NCBI GenBank assembly: GCA_965242975.1
Contig: CBDETS010000007.1
Coordinates: 4,402,001-4,466,000, forward strand
Origin: JAPPHA01 sp965242975
GTDB lineage: Bacteria; Pseudomonadota; Alphaproteobacteria; Rhodobacterales; Rhodobacteraceae
Reading direction: 5' to 3'
DNA length: 64,000 bases
The translations under genes and the position numbers were made by a program. The notes below the pieces were generated by a model. The model saw only the letters and a list, made by a program, of their open reading frames with translations. It was not told the DNA's origin and did no database searches. Below are positions 17,331-26,200 of the stretch, one piece after another. Numbering within the stretch: the stretch's first letter is position 1; every line of letters begins with the position of its first letter.

Positions 17331-17837
17331 TCACGGGCGGATATAGATCGGTGTGTCGAGACTCACCATCGCGTAGATTTCAGACATCTGCCAATCAGTG
17401 ACGGCGATGCATCCATCGGTCCAGTCACGCCGGTTCCGGTCCTTCCATGAACGCGGTCCTCCGTGAATGAAGATATCGCCACCCGGGTCATTGCCCTGGG
17501 CACGGGCCTCGGCGATGTCGCGTTGATTCGGATAGGAGATCCCGAGACTCAGGTGGAACCGGCTGCGCGGATTGCGGCGATCGATTCGGTAAACTCCTTC
17601 GGGCGTTCTGCCGTCGCCCTGCACCTTCTTGTCCCCGACCGGGGCAAATCCGAGGTTGACGGGATAGGAACGAATAATCTTTCCCTCTTTCAGGAGCCAC
17701 ATGCGCCGTTCCGACTTGTCGACAAAGATATGATCGGCCTGCGGGAGATTCCGGTTGCCGGGTCCGAAAGATCCGAACGGACCGAAACAACCCGAAAGCA
17801 TGAGCATGATCGCCAGAACGGAGACGGTCCTCGGCAT
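17331..17837 (-). CDS. L,D-transpeptidase (YkuD/ErfK type) lipoprotein
   Basis: 168 residues. The leader MPRTVSVLAIMLMLSGC has lipobox LSGC at Cys17. YkuD motifs follow: VDKSERRMWLLKEGKIIRSY, GDGRTPEGVYRID, DIFIHGGP with His125 and WTDGCIAVTDWQM with Cys143. It probably cross-links peptidoglycan or modifies it at the outer membrane. ATG 17837 lies 5 nt after the rlmN stop, so it is likely co-transcribed with rlmN; the longer frame is inside rlmN. Confidence 0.9.
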   Translation of the reverse strand: MPRTVSVLAIMLMLSGCFGPFGSFGPGNRNLPQADHIFVDKSERRMWLLKEGKIIRSYPVNLGFAPVGDKKVQGDGRTPEGVYRIDRRNPRSRFHLSLGISYPNQRDIAEARAQGNDPGGDIFIHGGPRSWKDRNRRDWTDGCIAVTDWQMSEIYAMVSLDTPIYIRP

Positions 17838-17842
17838 CGGGT

Positions 17843-19009
17843 TCAGGCCTGGCTCGCTGCGTGTCCGACGAGGACGGAACTTTTGGGATGCAGGGATTCT
17901 GTCCTGAGTTGGCCACAGGCCGCCATGATGTCCATTCCTCTCGGAGTTCGAACCGGACTGGCGTAGCCGGCGTCGTTGACGATTCCGGCGAACCGGTCGA
18001 TCCGGTCCGGATCGGAGCATTGATATGGTGAACCCGGCCAGGGATTGAACGGAATCAGATTGATCTTGGCGGGAATTCCGCCAATGAGGCGGACGAGGCG
18101 ATGGGCGTCTTCCATGCTGTCATTCAGGTTCTTGAGCATGACGTATTCGAATACGATTCTTTCCGCATTGGACAAACGCGGATAGGCACGGCACGCGTCG
18201 AGCAGCCGGGCGATCGGGTATTTCCTGTTGATCGGCACGAGGCGGTCGCGCAGTTCATCCGTCGTCGCGTGCAGGGAAATTGCAAGCATGCAGCCGATTT
18301 CACGGCCGGCACGCTGAATTCCGGGAACGACACCGGACGTCGACAGGGTTATCCGCCGCCGGGAAAGTCCAATGCCTTCGTCATCGCGAACGATTCGCAT
18401 TGCCTGCACGACCGCGTCCAGGTTGAGCAGGGGCTCTCCCATTCCCATGAGCACGATATTGGTGATCCGGCGTCCAGGGCGTTTGCGTCGGCCGTCCCAA
18501 TCGTCAAGGTCGTCACGCGCGGCAAGAACCTGGCCAACGATTTCGGCGGCGGAGAGGTTGCGAACCAGACGTTGCGTACCGGTGTGGCAGAACGAGCACG
18601 CAAGAGTGCACCCGACCTGGCTGGAGACACAAAGGGTTCCACGGTCCCTGTCCGGGATAAAGACCGACTCGATTTCCTGGCCGTCAGCGAGGCGAAGGAG
18701 ATACTTTCGGGTGCCATCCCTGGAGATCAGGCGCCGCGAAATCCCTGGCCGGCCGATGGTCAGCCGACCGGCGAGCTGTGCCCGTAACGACTTCGGCAGG
18801 CCAGCCATTCTTTCGAACGAGGTCACTCCCCGTCGGTATGCCCAGGTCCTGATTTCGGTTGCCCGGCATGCAACGAGCGGCTTCGGAACACCGGCCAGCG
18901 CGAGGATATCGTCCAGTTCTTTCCTGTGCATTCCCGTCAGGTCGGGAACCCCGGAATTTTCCGCCAGCCCGAATCCGGAAACACTGGACAGGATTTCACG
19001 AGCGGTCAC
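17843..19009 (-). CDS. rlmN: Dual-specificity RNA methyltransferase RlmN
   Basis: 388 residues. A radical SAM enzyme that methylates C2 of A2503 in 23S rRNA and A37 of some tRNAs. The SAM cluster motif is CTLACSFC (Cys134/138/141). Other family marks are SVFIPDRDRGTLCVSSQVGC, NIVLMGMGEPLLN, LSTSGVVPGI, LAISLHATTDELRD, EYVMLKNLNDS and INLIPFNPWPGSPY. The conserved C-terminal Cys in MDIMAACGQL is the methyl-carrying one. Length and order match the family. Confidence 0.96.
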   Translation of the reverse strand: MTAREILSSVSGFGLAENSGVPDLTGMHRKELDDILALAGVPKPLVACRATEIRTWAYRRGVTSFERMAGLPKSLRAQLAGRLTIGRPGISRRLISRDGTRKYLLRLADGQEIESVFIPDRDRGTLCVSSQVGCTLACSFCHTGTQRLVRNLSAAEIVGQVLAARDDLDDWDGRRKRPGRRITNIVLMGMGEPLLNLDAVVQAMRIVRDDEGIGLSRRRITLSTSGVVPGIQRAGREIGCMLAISLHATTDELRDRLVPINRKYPIARLLDACRAYPRLSNAERIVFEYVMLKNLNDSMEDAHRLVRLIGGIPAKINLIPFNPWPGSPYQCSDPDRIDRFAGIVNDAGYASPVRTPRGMDIMAACGQLRTESLHPKSSVLVGHAASQA

Positions 19010-19114
19010 GCGTTGAGCCCACCAATCAGCTATAAACCGGGAGGCGCTGACTTGAGCATTCAGCGCCCATCACGAACTTAGCGTCCGGCTACTTTCGTTA
19101 CAATTCCCTGAAAC

Positions 19115-19648
19115 TCAGGAGCACAGTTTTTTTGCCTGCTCGAACGCTTCCGAAAAACCGAAAAGAGAAAACGTGTCGGTCGTCATTGTCCCCCTGGTGC
19201 TGACACCGGTGACGACCGCGGAAGCCCCAAGCCTGAATGCTTCATGAATTTTCCGGTCTTCTTCCGGACTGCCGGTCCAGGCCCATTCGCCATCAACGTG
19301 AAGAATGAACGTGTTTCCGCTGACCGTCAGCGTGACGGTCTTCTGGGGATCAAACGGGTAGCCTCCGGTAAACGAGACCTCTCCGTCAACCGCGATATTC
19401 GGCTGAAACATCACCGAAACCTGCGTGACGCCACGCCGTACCGAAACCGGCTTGCCTCCGCGGGTGTTGCGCGAGCGTTGCGGAACCGAAGCCGCGAAAC
19501 ACAACTTCCGGTCTTCGGCCTCGTGAACGTAGACCGACCACTTCTGGATGGTTTGGACGGGTTTGACGGTGGTTTCCTGGGCGGACGCGAATGTTGCGAT
19601 CATGCCCGCAACCACTATGGCGCATGCCAGCCGTTCAAGACGAAACAC
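19115..19648 (-). CDS. Invasion-associated locus B (IalB) family protein
   Basis: 177 residues starting with GTG 19648 and AGGA upstream. The signal peptide is ERLACAIVVAGMIATFASAQ. The IalB domain shows KWSVYVHEAEDRKLCFAASV, VTQVSVMFQPN, GYPFDPQKTVTLTVSGNTF and EAFRLGASAVVTGVSTRGT. Members occur widely in alphaproteobacteria, including free-living ones; the name comes from Bartonella and does not imply pathogenicity. It is probably a periplasmic protein of unknown function. Confidence 0.85.
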   Translation of the reverse strand: MFRLERLACAIVVAGMIATFASAQETTVKPVQTIQKWSVYVHEAEDRKLCFAASVPQRSRNTRGGKPVSVRRGVTQVSVMFQPNIAVDGEVSFTGGYPFDPQKTVTLTVSGNTFILHVDGEWAWTGSPEEDRKIHEAFRLGASAVVTGVSTRGTMTTDTFSLFGFSEAFEQAKKLCS

Positions 19649-20528
19649 GACGGATTCCTGCTGCCTCCATCTTTTTTAGGACTCTCTGCCATGAATCGCC
19701 AAGTCAGGCAAGACGGGCAGGAAACGTGGCGCGTGATCGTTACCGGGCGATCGCGGCGGGGAACGGGTTCCGATAAAACCGGGATCAATCTGCTGTCGAG
19801 CGTTTGTAAGGGCGAACCCGACCGTTCCAGCGCGCCGGATTCGTGCTGACGAACTTCCGGATTGTGATCTGCACGTTGATTCCCCTGGTGTCGAAGACGG
19901 TACAGGCGCCGGATCAATTCCCGACTCTGGCGGTTTCCTTGGAACGCAATGATTTTCAGTTGTTTTCATGTTGGGTCAGGCGAAACATCCGGCACCGGCG
20001 GGTGCGTCAGGCTCGAGCGGACTTCATCTCCTTGCCAAGAGCGGTCAGCCCGGACGTGTGGACACCGTTGCGTGGGGCGCTCGTGCAATCAAGGCCAAAA
20101 TCGCTGTACGCGCACTGCCGAAACCGCAGGAGCGAGCCGCCATTCCACAGGCACGGCCATCGACTCGGCACGGGATTTCCATTCGGGCCCCGATCCCTCA
20201 CGACCATCAATAAACCCACTTTCTACAGTCAGCGTCGATCCCCACTGGCCCGCAGTAGAATCGACAAGCCCCGCATCGCCAGCGTGCGCGACAGCAACTG
20301 TCGGCAACTATAAAGGGAGTTGTATAAATTGTGTGTGTTGATTTCAATCATTAAAGTAATCTTTTTATAAAGAACCACCGCGATTGGCCTTTCCGCGACA
20401 TCCGTCGGAAGTCCGCGGGAGGCACCGGCTCAAGTTCTCGGCCCGGAGCGCCTGCCCGTGCTCCGGCTTCGATGGCCATCTCCGCCGCCTGTTCAGGTGG
20501 AAACAGGCCCGGAAGAAACCGCGATTGA
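19649..20528. other. Long intergenic stretch with a degenerate duplicate
   Basis: No intact gene is seen. Part of it (about 19785-19910) resembles the 3' end of the downstream mscS gene in order and in the minus-strand reading. The right part (20310-20370) is AT-rich. Confidence 0.4.
19785..19910 (-). repeat. Degenerate copy of the mscS 3' end
   Basis: The minus strand reads LRHQGNQRADHNPEVRQHES then GALERSGSPLQTL. The C-terminus of the channel gene at 20529 reads LRHQEEIQREDHGPGDGRPE then SGTLNTVDPLPQTLNR. The DNA is alignable over about 110 bp at roughly 60-65%. It looks like the leftover of a diverged second copy. Confidence 0.4.
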
Positions 20529-22046
20529 TCACCTGTTGAGCGTTTGCGGAAGCGGGTCCACCGTGTTCAGGGTGCCGGACTCGGGCCGCCCGTCCCCTGG
20601 CCCGTGATCTTCACGTTGTATCTCCTCCTGGTGCCGAAGACCGGCTTGATGGCGTACCGGCCGTGATTCGTGGACGGTAACGGCAGGTTCGGTCGCGGAT
20701 TCAACAAGCTGGATGTCGCGACGCGGGTATGGGATGTTGATGCCGTTTTCCTTGAGTGCGTCCCAGAGCGCGAGGAACACGTTTCCTCGGACGTTGGCCA
20801 ATCCCTTCGACGGATCGGAAATCCAGAACCGGAGAACGTAGTCCACCGAACTTTCGCCGAAGGCGATGATATGGCAGACGGGAGACGGATCGGACATGAC
20901 GCGGTCGAGGGTGGTCAGGCATTCGATCGCGACACGGCGAACCACGTGTGGATCGCTGTCGTAGCTCACCCCGAAATTGATTTCGAGACGGACGAGTTGG
21001 TCCGAATGAGACCAGTTGACGACCTGGCGGGTGATCAGGTCTTCGTTCGGAATCAGGTATTCCCTGCCATCGCGGGTCACGACGGATGCGTACCTCGCGC
21101 CAAGATCCGATATCCATCCGAACGTATTGTCGAGCGAGATGACGTCGCCCGGCTTGATGGACTTGTCCATCAGGAGAATGACGCCCGACACCAGGTTCGA
21201 AACGATCTTTTGCAATCCGAATCCCAAGCCGAGCCCGATCGCGCCCGAGAGTACGGTCAGCGTCGTGAGATCGAAACCGACCGCCTGAACACCCAGGACG
21301 AAAGCGGCGCCGTAGAGGCCAAGCTTGGTCAGTTTGATCGAAAGAACCTTCAGGGACGGAGACATGTCGTCGTTTCGACTGATCCTCCTGGCGATCGTCT
21401 TGCTCAGCACGTTGGCGACGCCCAAGAAGATGGCGATCGCCATGGCGATCTGGAGAACGACCAGGAGCGAAATCCGCGTTGCGCCAAGGTTGATCGCGGC
21501 GGCATCGAGCAGGTTCTGGAAATAGTCCCAGAGACCGAGGATTTGCAGGGTCACGAAGATCCAGGCCAGACCGACCGTAAGCTTGCGTAGCGACCGGTTC
21601 CGGATGAGGCGGCCCGCGATGGAGATGCACAACCAGGCAGTCGTCAACGTTGCGAGTATCCCGAGCAGGTAACTTCGGCTCGGCCAGGTGACCTGTTGCA
21701 TGATTCCGACGGTCAGCCAGATCAGGGCGACAAAGATTATGGCATGCCAGCGCTGGTTGCAGATCGCCATGAACCGCATTTGCCAGAGGGGCCATCCTTC
21801 ACGGGCGCGGAGCCATCGCGTGAACCGGCGGGTTACGAACCTGGACACAACATGAGAAACGATAAGCAGGAACAGGGTGATCCCGACCTGGGTGAGCCGG
21901 GATGGCAGCAGCAGACCCTCCATGAATTTCTGGATTTCATTCAGCAGCACGACCGTATCGATGGCCACGGTCTCGAGGGGCGTCAGATCTTCCACGCCCC
22001 CGGGATCTACGGGAAGGATACCACCTTGTTCGGCTTCAGATTCCAT
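20529..22046 (-). CDS. Mechanosensitive ion channel (MscS family)
   Basis: 505 residues with about six membrane segments in the N-terminal 300. The MscS pore helix and beta domain are clear: LTVLSGAIGLGLGFGLQKIV then SNLVSGVILLMDKSIKPGDV, DNTFGWISDLGARYASVVTR and REYLIPNEDLITRQVVNWSH. A C-terminal alpha-beta part contains PHVVRRVAIECL and NGINIPYPRRDIQL. Its expected role is release of small osmolytes on hypo-osmotic shock. The last 45 residues are polar and rich in charged amino acids. The VOC gene ends 8 nt upstream, so they form an operon. The ribosome site is weak. Confidence 0.92.
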   Translation of the reverse strand: MESEAEQGGILPVDPGGVEDLTPLETVAIDTVVLLNEIQKFMEGLLLPSRLTQVGITLFLLIVSHVVSRFVTRRFTRWLRAREGWPLWQMRFMAICNQRWHAIIFVALIWLTVGIMQQVTWPSRSYLLGILATLTTAWLCISIAGRLIRNRSLRKLTVGLAWIFVTLQILGLWDYFQNLLDAAAINLGATRISLLVVLQIAMAIAIFLGVANVLSKTIARRISRNDDMSPSLKVLSIKLTKLGLYGAAFVLGVQAVGFDLTTLTVLSGAIGLGLGFGLQKIVSNLVSGVILLMDKSIKPGDVISLDNTFGWISDLGARYASVVTRDGREYLIPNEDLITRQVVNWSHSDQLVRLEINFGVSYDSDPHVVRRVAIECLTTLDRVMSDPSPVCHIIAFGESSVDYVLRFWISDPSKGLANVRGNVFLALWDALKENGINIPYPRRDIQLVESATEPAVTVHESRPVRHQAGLRHQEEIQREDHGPGDGRPESGTLNTVDPLPQTLNR

Positions 22047-22054
22047 CGTTGATC

Positions 22055-22447
22055 TTACAACCCGGGGCCGACAGGTCCCGGCTCCAGGTCCTGCCCGAAT
22101 GCAATGACGTGGCCGTCCGGATCCTTCAGGTCAAATTCGAGAATCCCGTAGAAGGTCTTGTGCGGAGGATGCCGAAACGTGCCGCCGGCATCGGTGAAGC
22201 GCCGCGCGAGTGTTTCCGCGTCGTCGACGTAGATGTAGGCGACCGTCCCGTCGTGCACGACGAAATCCTCCAGTTTCTGGAGTCCGATCGTCACGCTTCC
22301 GAGACCGACTATTGCGAAAAAGGCGGTCCCGTCATCATCGCGGAAAAAGCTGTTGGCGTCGAATCCGAGCATGTCCGCAAAGAACCGGGCGGACGCTTCG
22401 ATGTCCCGTGACGGGATGACCGCCATTGATCGAATCCCCGTGACCAT
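22055..22447 (-). CDS. VOC-family (glyoxalase/bleomycin-resistance fold) protein
   Basis: 130 residues with two beta-alpha-beta-beta-beta units: RSMAVIPSRDIEASARFFADMLGFD at the start and AYIYVDDAETLARRFTDAGG then LEFDLKDPDGHVIAFGQDLE later. A metal-binding Glu is plausible in LEFDLKDPDG. Substrate is unknown; related proteins include lactoylglutathione lyases and antibiotic-binding proteins. It is upstream of, and probably co-transcribed with, the MscS channel gene. Confidence 0.85.
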   Translation of the reverse strand: MVTGIRSMAVIPSRDIEASARFFADMLGFDANSFFRDDDGTAFFAIVGLGSVTIGLQKLEDFVVHDGTVAYIYVDDAETLARRFTDAGGTFRHPPHKTFYGILEFDLKDPDGHVIAFGQDLEPGPVGPGL

Positions 22448-22847
22448 TGGTTCTGTTCCTCAACCGGCCGATAGGCGCTCATTGATCATTATGGCGGGAA
22501 ATGTCCTCGAATGCGAGTGCGAGGCGCAGGGCAAGAGCCGAAAATTTTGCAGTTCCTGCCTGGAATCGCATCGGCCGCTGGGTGGTGGCCCCAAGCGTTC
22601 AGATCCGGTTGCTTCGGCAAACAAAGGCCGAGGTTCTCCGCACCAGCACCCCCCGGTCGATCCCTGACCAGTGTCCGCTTGCCGTCAACGGATTGATTAA
22701 CGGTATATATTTGGCCATATCCTGTCCGAAGGAAAAAGGGCGGTAGAATGGGGAGCCCAGGCAAGTCGCGCCAATCGCCTTGCCGTGTTTCGACTCGCAT
22801 CGGGATAGAAACATGTTCCCCGGGTTCGAAGGAGTCGTCGGAAACCG
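22448..22847. other. Divergent intergenic region with promoter-like element
   Basis: No gene is seen. A TTGCCG at 22679 and TATATA at 22704 (19-nt spacing) in a locally AT-rich patch could be the promoter for the PanB-like gene on the plus strand. Confidence 0.3.
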
Positions 22848-23663
22848 ATGAAAAACGTTTACACCTGGGCTGCGAGTCCTGCAGAGAGGAACTGGACGAT
22901 CGGAGACTTGCTCGCGGGCAAGGGCAAACGGAAATGGGTCCAGACGACGGCCAATACGGCCGAGGAAGCCGAGGCTGCCGACCGGGCAGGAATTGACCTG
23001 ATCATCGGAAACGCCTGGAATGTCGAGGCGGTCAGGCAGGGATCTGGCACGATGTTCCTGACCGCCGCGATCGACCTGGTTCGTTATCCGCTTCCGGATG
23101 ACATACTGCGGGCAGCGATGAAGGCGATGGAACTGGGTGCCGATGCCGTCATGACCGCGCGCAGCATGGCGGTCGTCGAAATGCTGGCCAACGAAGACAT
23201 CCCCGTCATGGGCCACCTCGGACTGGTTCCACGCAAGAGCGGCTGGCGTGGAGGTTTGAGAGCGGTCGGCAAGACGGCAGACGAGGCTTTTCGACTGTTC
23301 GAGGACTTCAGGCGACTTGAAGACGCGGGTGCCGTGATGGTCGAGGCGGAAGTGATCCCTGGTCCCGTCATGTCGGAAATAAGCCGGCGCAGCGGGCTGA
23401 TCTCCGTATCGCTCGGCTCCGGTCCCGGCGGAGATGTGGACTACCTTTTCTGCAACGACATTTGCGGAGAACAGGAACACAGGCCGCGGCACGCCCGTGC
23501 CTTCGGGAACCTGCTGGAATTGAAACGCCAGGTACAGGACGCCCGGATCGCGGCACTTGCCGATTTCCGCCAGGCTTGCGTCGATGGCAGGTTTCCTTCA
23601 GGTGCCGAGACAGTCAAAGTTGACCCCGAAGAACTTGAACGGTTTGTCTCGCGGCTCGGCTGA
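22848..23663 (+). CDS. PanB-like TIM-barrel protein (ketopantoate hydroxymethyltransferase family)
   Basis: 271 residues. The order of segments follows PanB: GIDLIIGNAWN in the place of the usual GDS loop, PVMGHLGLVPRKSG with the conserved His123, ADEAFRLFEDFRRLEDAGAV, MVEAEVIPG with the probable catalytic Glu166 and ISVSLGSGPGGDVDYLFCND. Compared with E. coli PanB from memory, the metal-binding Asp of GDS is Asn55 and the Glu of KIEGG is not evident, so true ketopantoate synthesis is doubtful. A pantothenate gene partner is absent; argE follows after about 100 nt. Confidence 0.7.
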   Translation: MKNVYTWAASPAERNWTIGDLLAGKGKRKWVQTTANTAEEAEAADRAGIDLIIGNAWNVEAVRQGSGTMFLTAAIDLVRYPLPDDILRAAMKAMELGADAVMTARSMAVVEMLANEDIPVMGHLGLVPRKSGWRGGLRAVGKTADEAFRLFEDFRRLEDAGAVMVEAEVIPGPVMSEISRRSGLISVSLGSGPGGDVDYLFCNDICGEQEHRPRHARAFGNLLELKRQVQDARIAALADFRQACVDGRFPSGAETVKVDPEELERFVSRLG

Positions 23664-23761
23664 TTTGCGGTGCCGACTCACCGGCCTGAGCCCATGCCCG
23701 GGTTCCGCCGGGCGTGAGACGATACGCGGGGTCCTGAACCGGACCGAACAGGACAAGAAAA

Positions 23762-24916
23762 ATGGACAGCATCGGCATTCTTGAACGACTGGTTGGCTTC
23801 CCGACCGTCAGCCTTCGGCCAAATCGAGGCCTGATGCAGTTTGTCACTGAGTACCTGGCGTCATTCGGAATCGCGAGCCGCCTCGTGTCACGGCTGCCCG
23901 ACGAGCGTACCAACCTTTTTGCAACGATCGGCCCGGCCGAACGCAGGGGAGTCATGTTGTCGGGGCACACTGACGTGGTTCCCGCCGACCGGGACGGTTG
24001 GTCGGTCGATCCGTTCAAGCTCACCCGAGACGGGCAGATGCTCTACGGCCGCGGTACGGCGGACATGAAGGGGTTTGTCGCCTGTGCGCTCGCGGCCGCT
24101 GCCCGCGCCTCGGGGCGCCGGCTGGCGGCCCCTCTTCACCTGGCGCTCTCTTACGACGAGGAGATCGGATGTATCGGTGTCAGGGATCTCATTCCGGCGA
24201 TCGCCTCCACCGCCTGCCGGCCCGCGTTTTGCATTGTTGGCGAACCGACGTCGATGGCGGTCGCGACCGGACACAAGGGCAAGACCGCGTATCGGGCAGT
24301 CGCCCGAGGTGTTTCAGGGCACTCGGCGCTTGCTCCACTGGCGGTCAACGCCATCCATCTCGGCACGGAACTGGTTACCGTTCTCCGGCAGAAACAGCGG
24401 GGCCTGGTCGAGATGGGCAGTAGCGACGAAGGTTACACCGTTCCGTGCACGACGCTCCACGTCGGAAAGATTTCCGGGGGAACACAACTGAACATCGTTC
24501 CGGATCGATGCACGCTTGAATTCGAGGTCCGTAACCTTCCCGGGGACGACCCTGATGCCATTCTTCGGGACGTGGACGACCTGGTCAGGCGGCGAATCGT
24601 GGCGGTTTGCGGCACGCATGCCGGTTGCGGCATAAGCTACACGACCGAGTTCGGTTACCCGGGACTGGAGACGCCAGCGAACTCTGAAGTTGTGCAATTC
24701 GTTCGGGCACTTGCGGAGACCGGGGGCTTGAGTCGCGTCGATTTCGGAACTGAAGGCGGGTTGTTTTCCGAGCAGTTGGACATACCGACGGTCGTTTGCG
24801 GGCCCGGGTCAATGGAGCAGGGCCACAAGCCGGACGAATTTATCACCATTGACCAGATCGGGCGTTGCGACCGCATGATGGACTCGCTGCTCGATGTCCT
24901 GGAGTCAGGCCTTTGA
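23762..24916 (+). CDS. argE: Acetylornithine deacetylase (M20 peptidase family)
   Basis: 384 residues. It hydrolyses N-acetylornithine to ornithine in arginine synthesis. Metal and catalytic residues are visible: His69 and Asp71 in LSGHTDVVPAD, Asp101 in GRGTADMKGF, Glu133/Glu134 in SYDEEIGCIG and Glu161 in VGEPTSM. The dimerisation domain carries HKGKTAYRAVARGVSGHSA. The C-terminal FGTEGGLF and GPGSMEQGHKPDEF are typical for ArgE rather than DapE. AGGA precedes the ATG. Some relatives act on other N-acyl amino acids. Confidence 0.88.
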   Translation: MDSIGILERLVGFPTVSLRPNRGLMQFVTEYLASFGIASRLVSRLPDERTNLFATIGPAERRGVMLSGHTDVVPADRDGWSVDPFKLTRDGQMLYGRGTADMKGFVACALAAAARASGRRLAAPLHLALSYDEEIGCIGVRDLIPAIASTACRPAFCIVGEPTSMAVATGHKGKTAYRAVARGVSGHSALAPLAVNAIHLGTELVTVLRQKQRGLVEMGSSDEGYTVPCTTLHVGKISGGTQLNIVPDRCTLEFEVRNLPGDDPDAILRDVDDLVRRRIVAVCGTHAGCGISYTTEFGYPGLETPANSEVVQFVRALAETGGLSRVDFGTEGGLFSEQLDIPTVVCGPGSMEQGHKPDEFITIDQIGRCDRMMDSLLDVLESGL

Positions 24917-24973
24917 ATGCCGGCGGCTGTCTTCCCGGCGCCGGAAACGCGACGAGAGCGGCCTGTTCCAGGG

Positions 24974-26200
24974 TCATTCGAAGCGGGCGAAGTACTTGCG
25001 GCACTGCCGGGCGAACTCGTCTGCACGGCTTTCGAGTTGATCATGGCGCCTGCGAACGAGAACGACCGGGCTTCCGGCAACTTCGTCGATGAGCGGGCGC
25101 GTCGCCAGTTCGCGGCCGTCGTAGGTCATGTCCGACGCCGGCCTCGTCGACAGGAGGGAGTAGCCGAAGCCGTGTCCGACCAGTCCCCGGACCATTTCGA
25201 GGGAAGCGAGTCGAAACCGGATGTTGGGGTTTAGTCCGACTCCGGTGAACAGGGACAGGAAGTATTCGGAACTTGGGGGCGCTTCGAGCAGGATCATCGG
25301 TTCCCGGGCCAGTTGCGCAAGGGAAAGGGATGGATGCCTGGCGAGCGGGGAGTTCCGCGCCAGCAGAACATACGGAGCCAGGCTCGCCAGGTGTTCCACG
25401 AAGAACGTGTCGGAAATTTCGAACCCGTAGACCAGGGCGATGTCGATCTCTCCCGATCCGAGTGCTTGAAGAATCCTGATCTGGTCGCCCTCGACAAGTG
25501 CCAGGCCCATTTCCGGTCCCGACCGCATCCGGGCAATCAGGTCGGGAACGACAACGGGCCCGAACGTGTGAAAACACCCGATCCTGAGGCTGCTCTCGCG
25601 TTGGCCTGCTCCGTCGCGGGTGGATTCGGCAGTGTCGATGGCCGTTGTCCGGCCATAAGTGCGTTGAGAATAGATCAGGGGCGATCCCGCCGCTTCCGTG
25701 AAGACATCCTCCACTTCTCCGACGAAGATGTGATGTGTTCCGACCCGGTCGTCTTGAATGACCGTGCAGTCGAAAGCGGCCAGAGGATCCAGTATGCGGG
25801 GAGAGCCGGTCCTCATGGTTGTCCATCCTGCGCAGTCGAACTTGTCGCCGGAGTGTGGTTTCAGGCGGCCGGCAAATGTGTCGGAGACATAGAATTGGTC
25901 GGTACGCAGGATGTTGACGCAGAACGCACCGTTCTCGAGGATTCGGGATGCGGCCGGGCTCAGGTGGTGAATACAGACGAGAAGCGTCGGTTTTTCCATG
26001 TCCGCCGAGACCGAAGTCATCGCGGACACGGTGACCCCGGCACGGCCAGCTGTCCCGTCGGTGGTGACGACACTCACGGCGCTTGCAGCATGGGCCATTC
26101 CGGTCAGGAATTGCCTGCGAAGGATCCGAGACCGGTCAGGGGACGCGGCACCAAGCCCGACGGATGCCGATGGACAATCCGGAATGTCCGGAAATGTCAT
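24974..26200 (-). CDS. Fusion: flavin reductase domain + LysR-type effector-binding domain
   Basis: 408 residues with two unrelated domains. Residues 28-184 are a flavin reductase of the HpaC type (FMN-binding split barrel): RRQFLTGMAHAASAVSVVTT, AGVTVSAMTSVSADMEKPTL, GAFCVNIL and HHIFVGEVEDV. Residues 203-405 are a LysR-type substrate-binding domain: LRIGCFHTFGPVVVPDLIAR, LGSGEIDIALVYGFE, PMILLEAPPSSEYF and MVRGLVGHGFGYSLLSTRPA. There is no helix-turn-helix. ATG 26200 overlaps the hpaB stop by 4 nt (ATGA), with AGGG upstream. The first domain would supply FADH2 to the neighbouring HpaB-like monooxygenase; the second may sense its substrate or product. No frameshift is needed to join them. 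Confidence 0.85.
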   Translation of the reverse strand: MTFPDIPDCPSASVGLGAASPDRSRILRRQFLTGMAHAASAVSVVTTDGTAGRAGVTVSAMTSVSADMEKPTLLVCIHHLSPAASRILENGAFCVNILRTDQFYVSDTFAGRLKPHSGDKFDCAGWTTMRTGSPRILDPLAAFDCTVIQDDRVGTHHIFVGEVEDVFTEAAGSPLIYSQRTYGRTTAIDTAESTRDGAGQRESSLRIGCFHTFGPVVVPDLIARMRSGPEMGLALVEGDQIRILQALGSGEIDIALVYGFEISDTFFVEHLASLAPYVLLARNSPLARHPSLSLAQLAREPMILLEAPPSSEYFLSLFTGVGLNPNIRFRLASLEMVRGLVGHGFGYSLLSTRPASDMTYDGRELATRPLIDEVAGSPVVLVRRRHDQLESRADEFARQCRKYFARFE

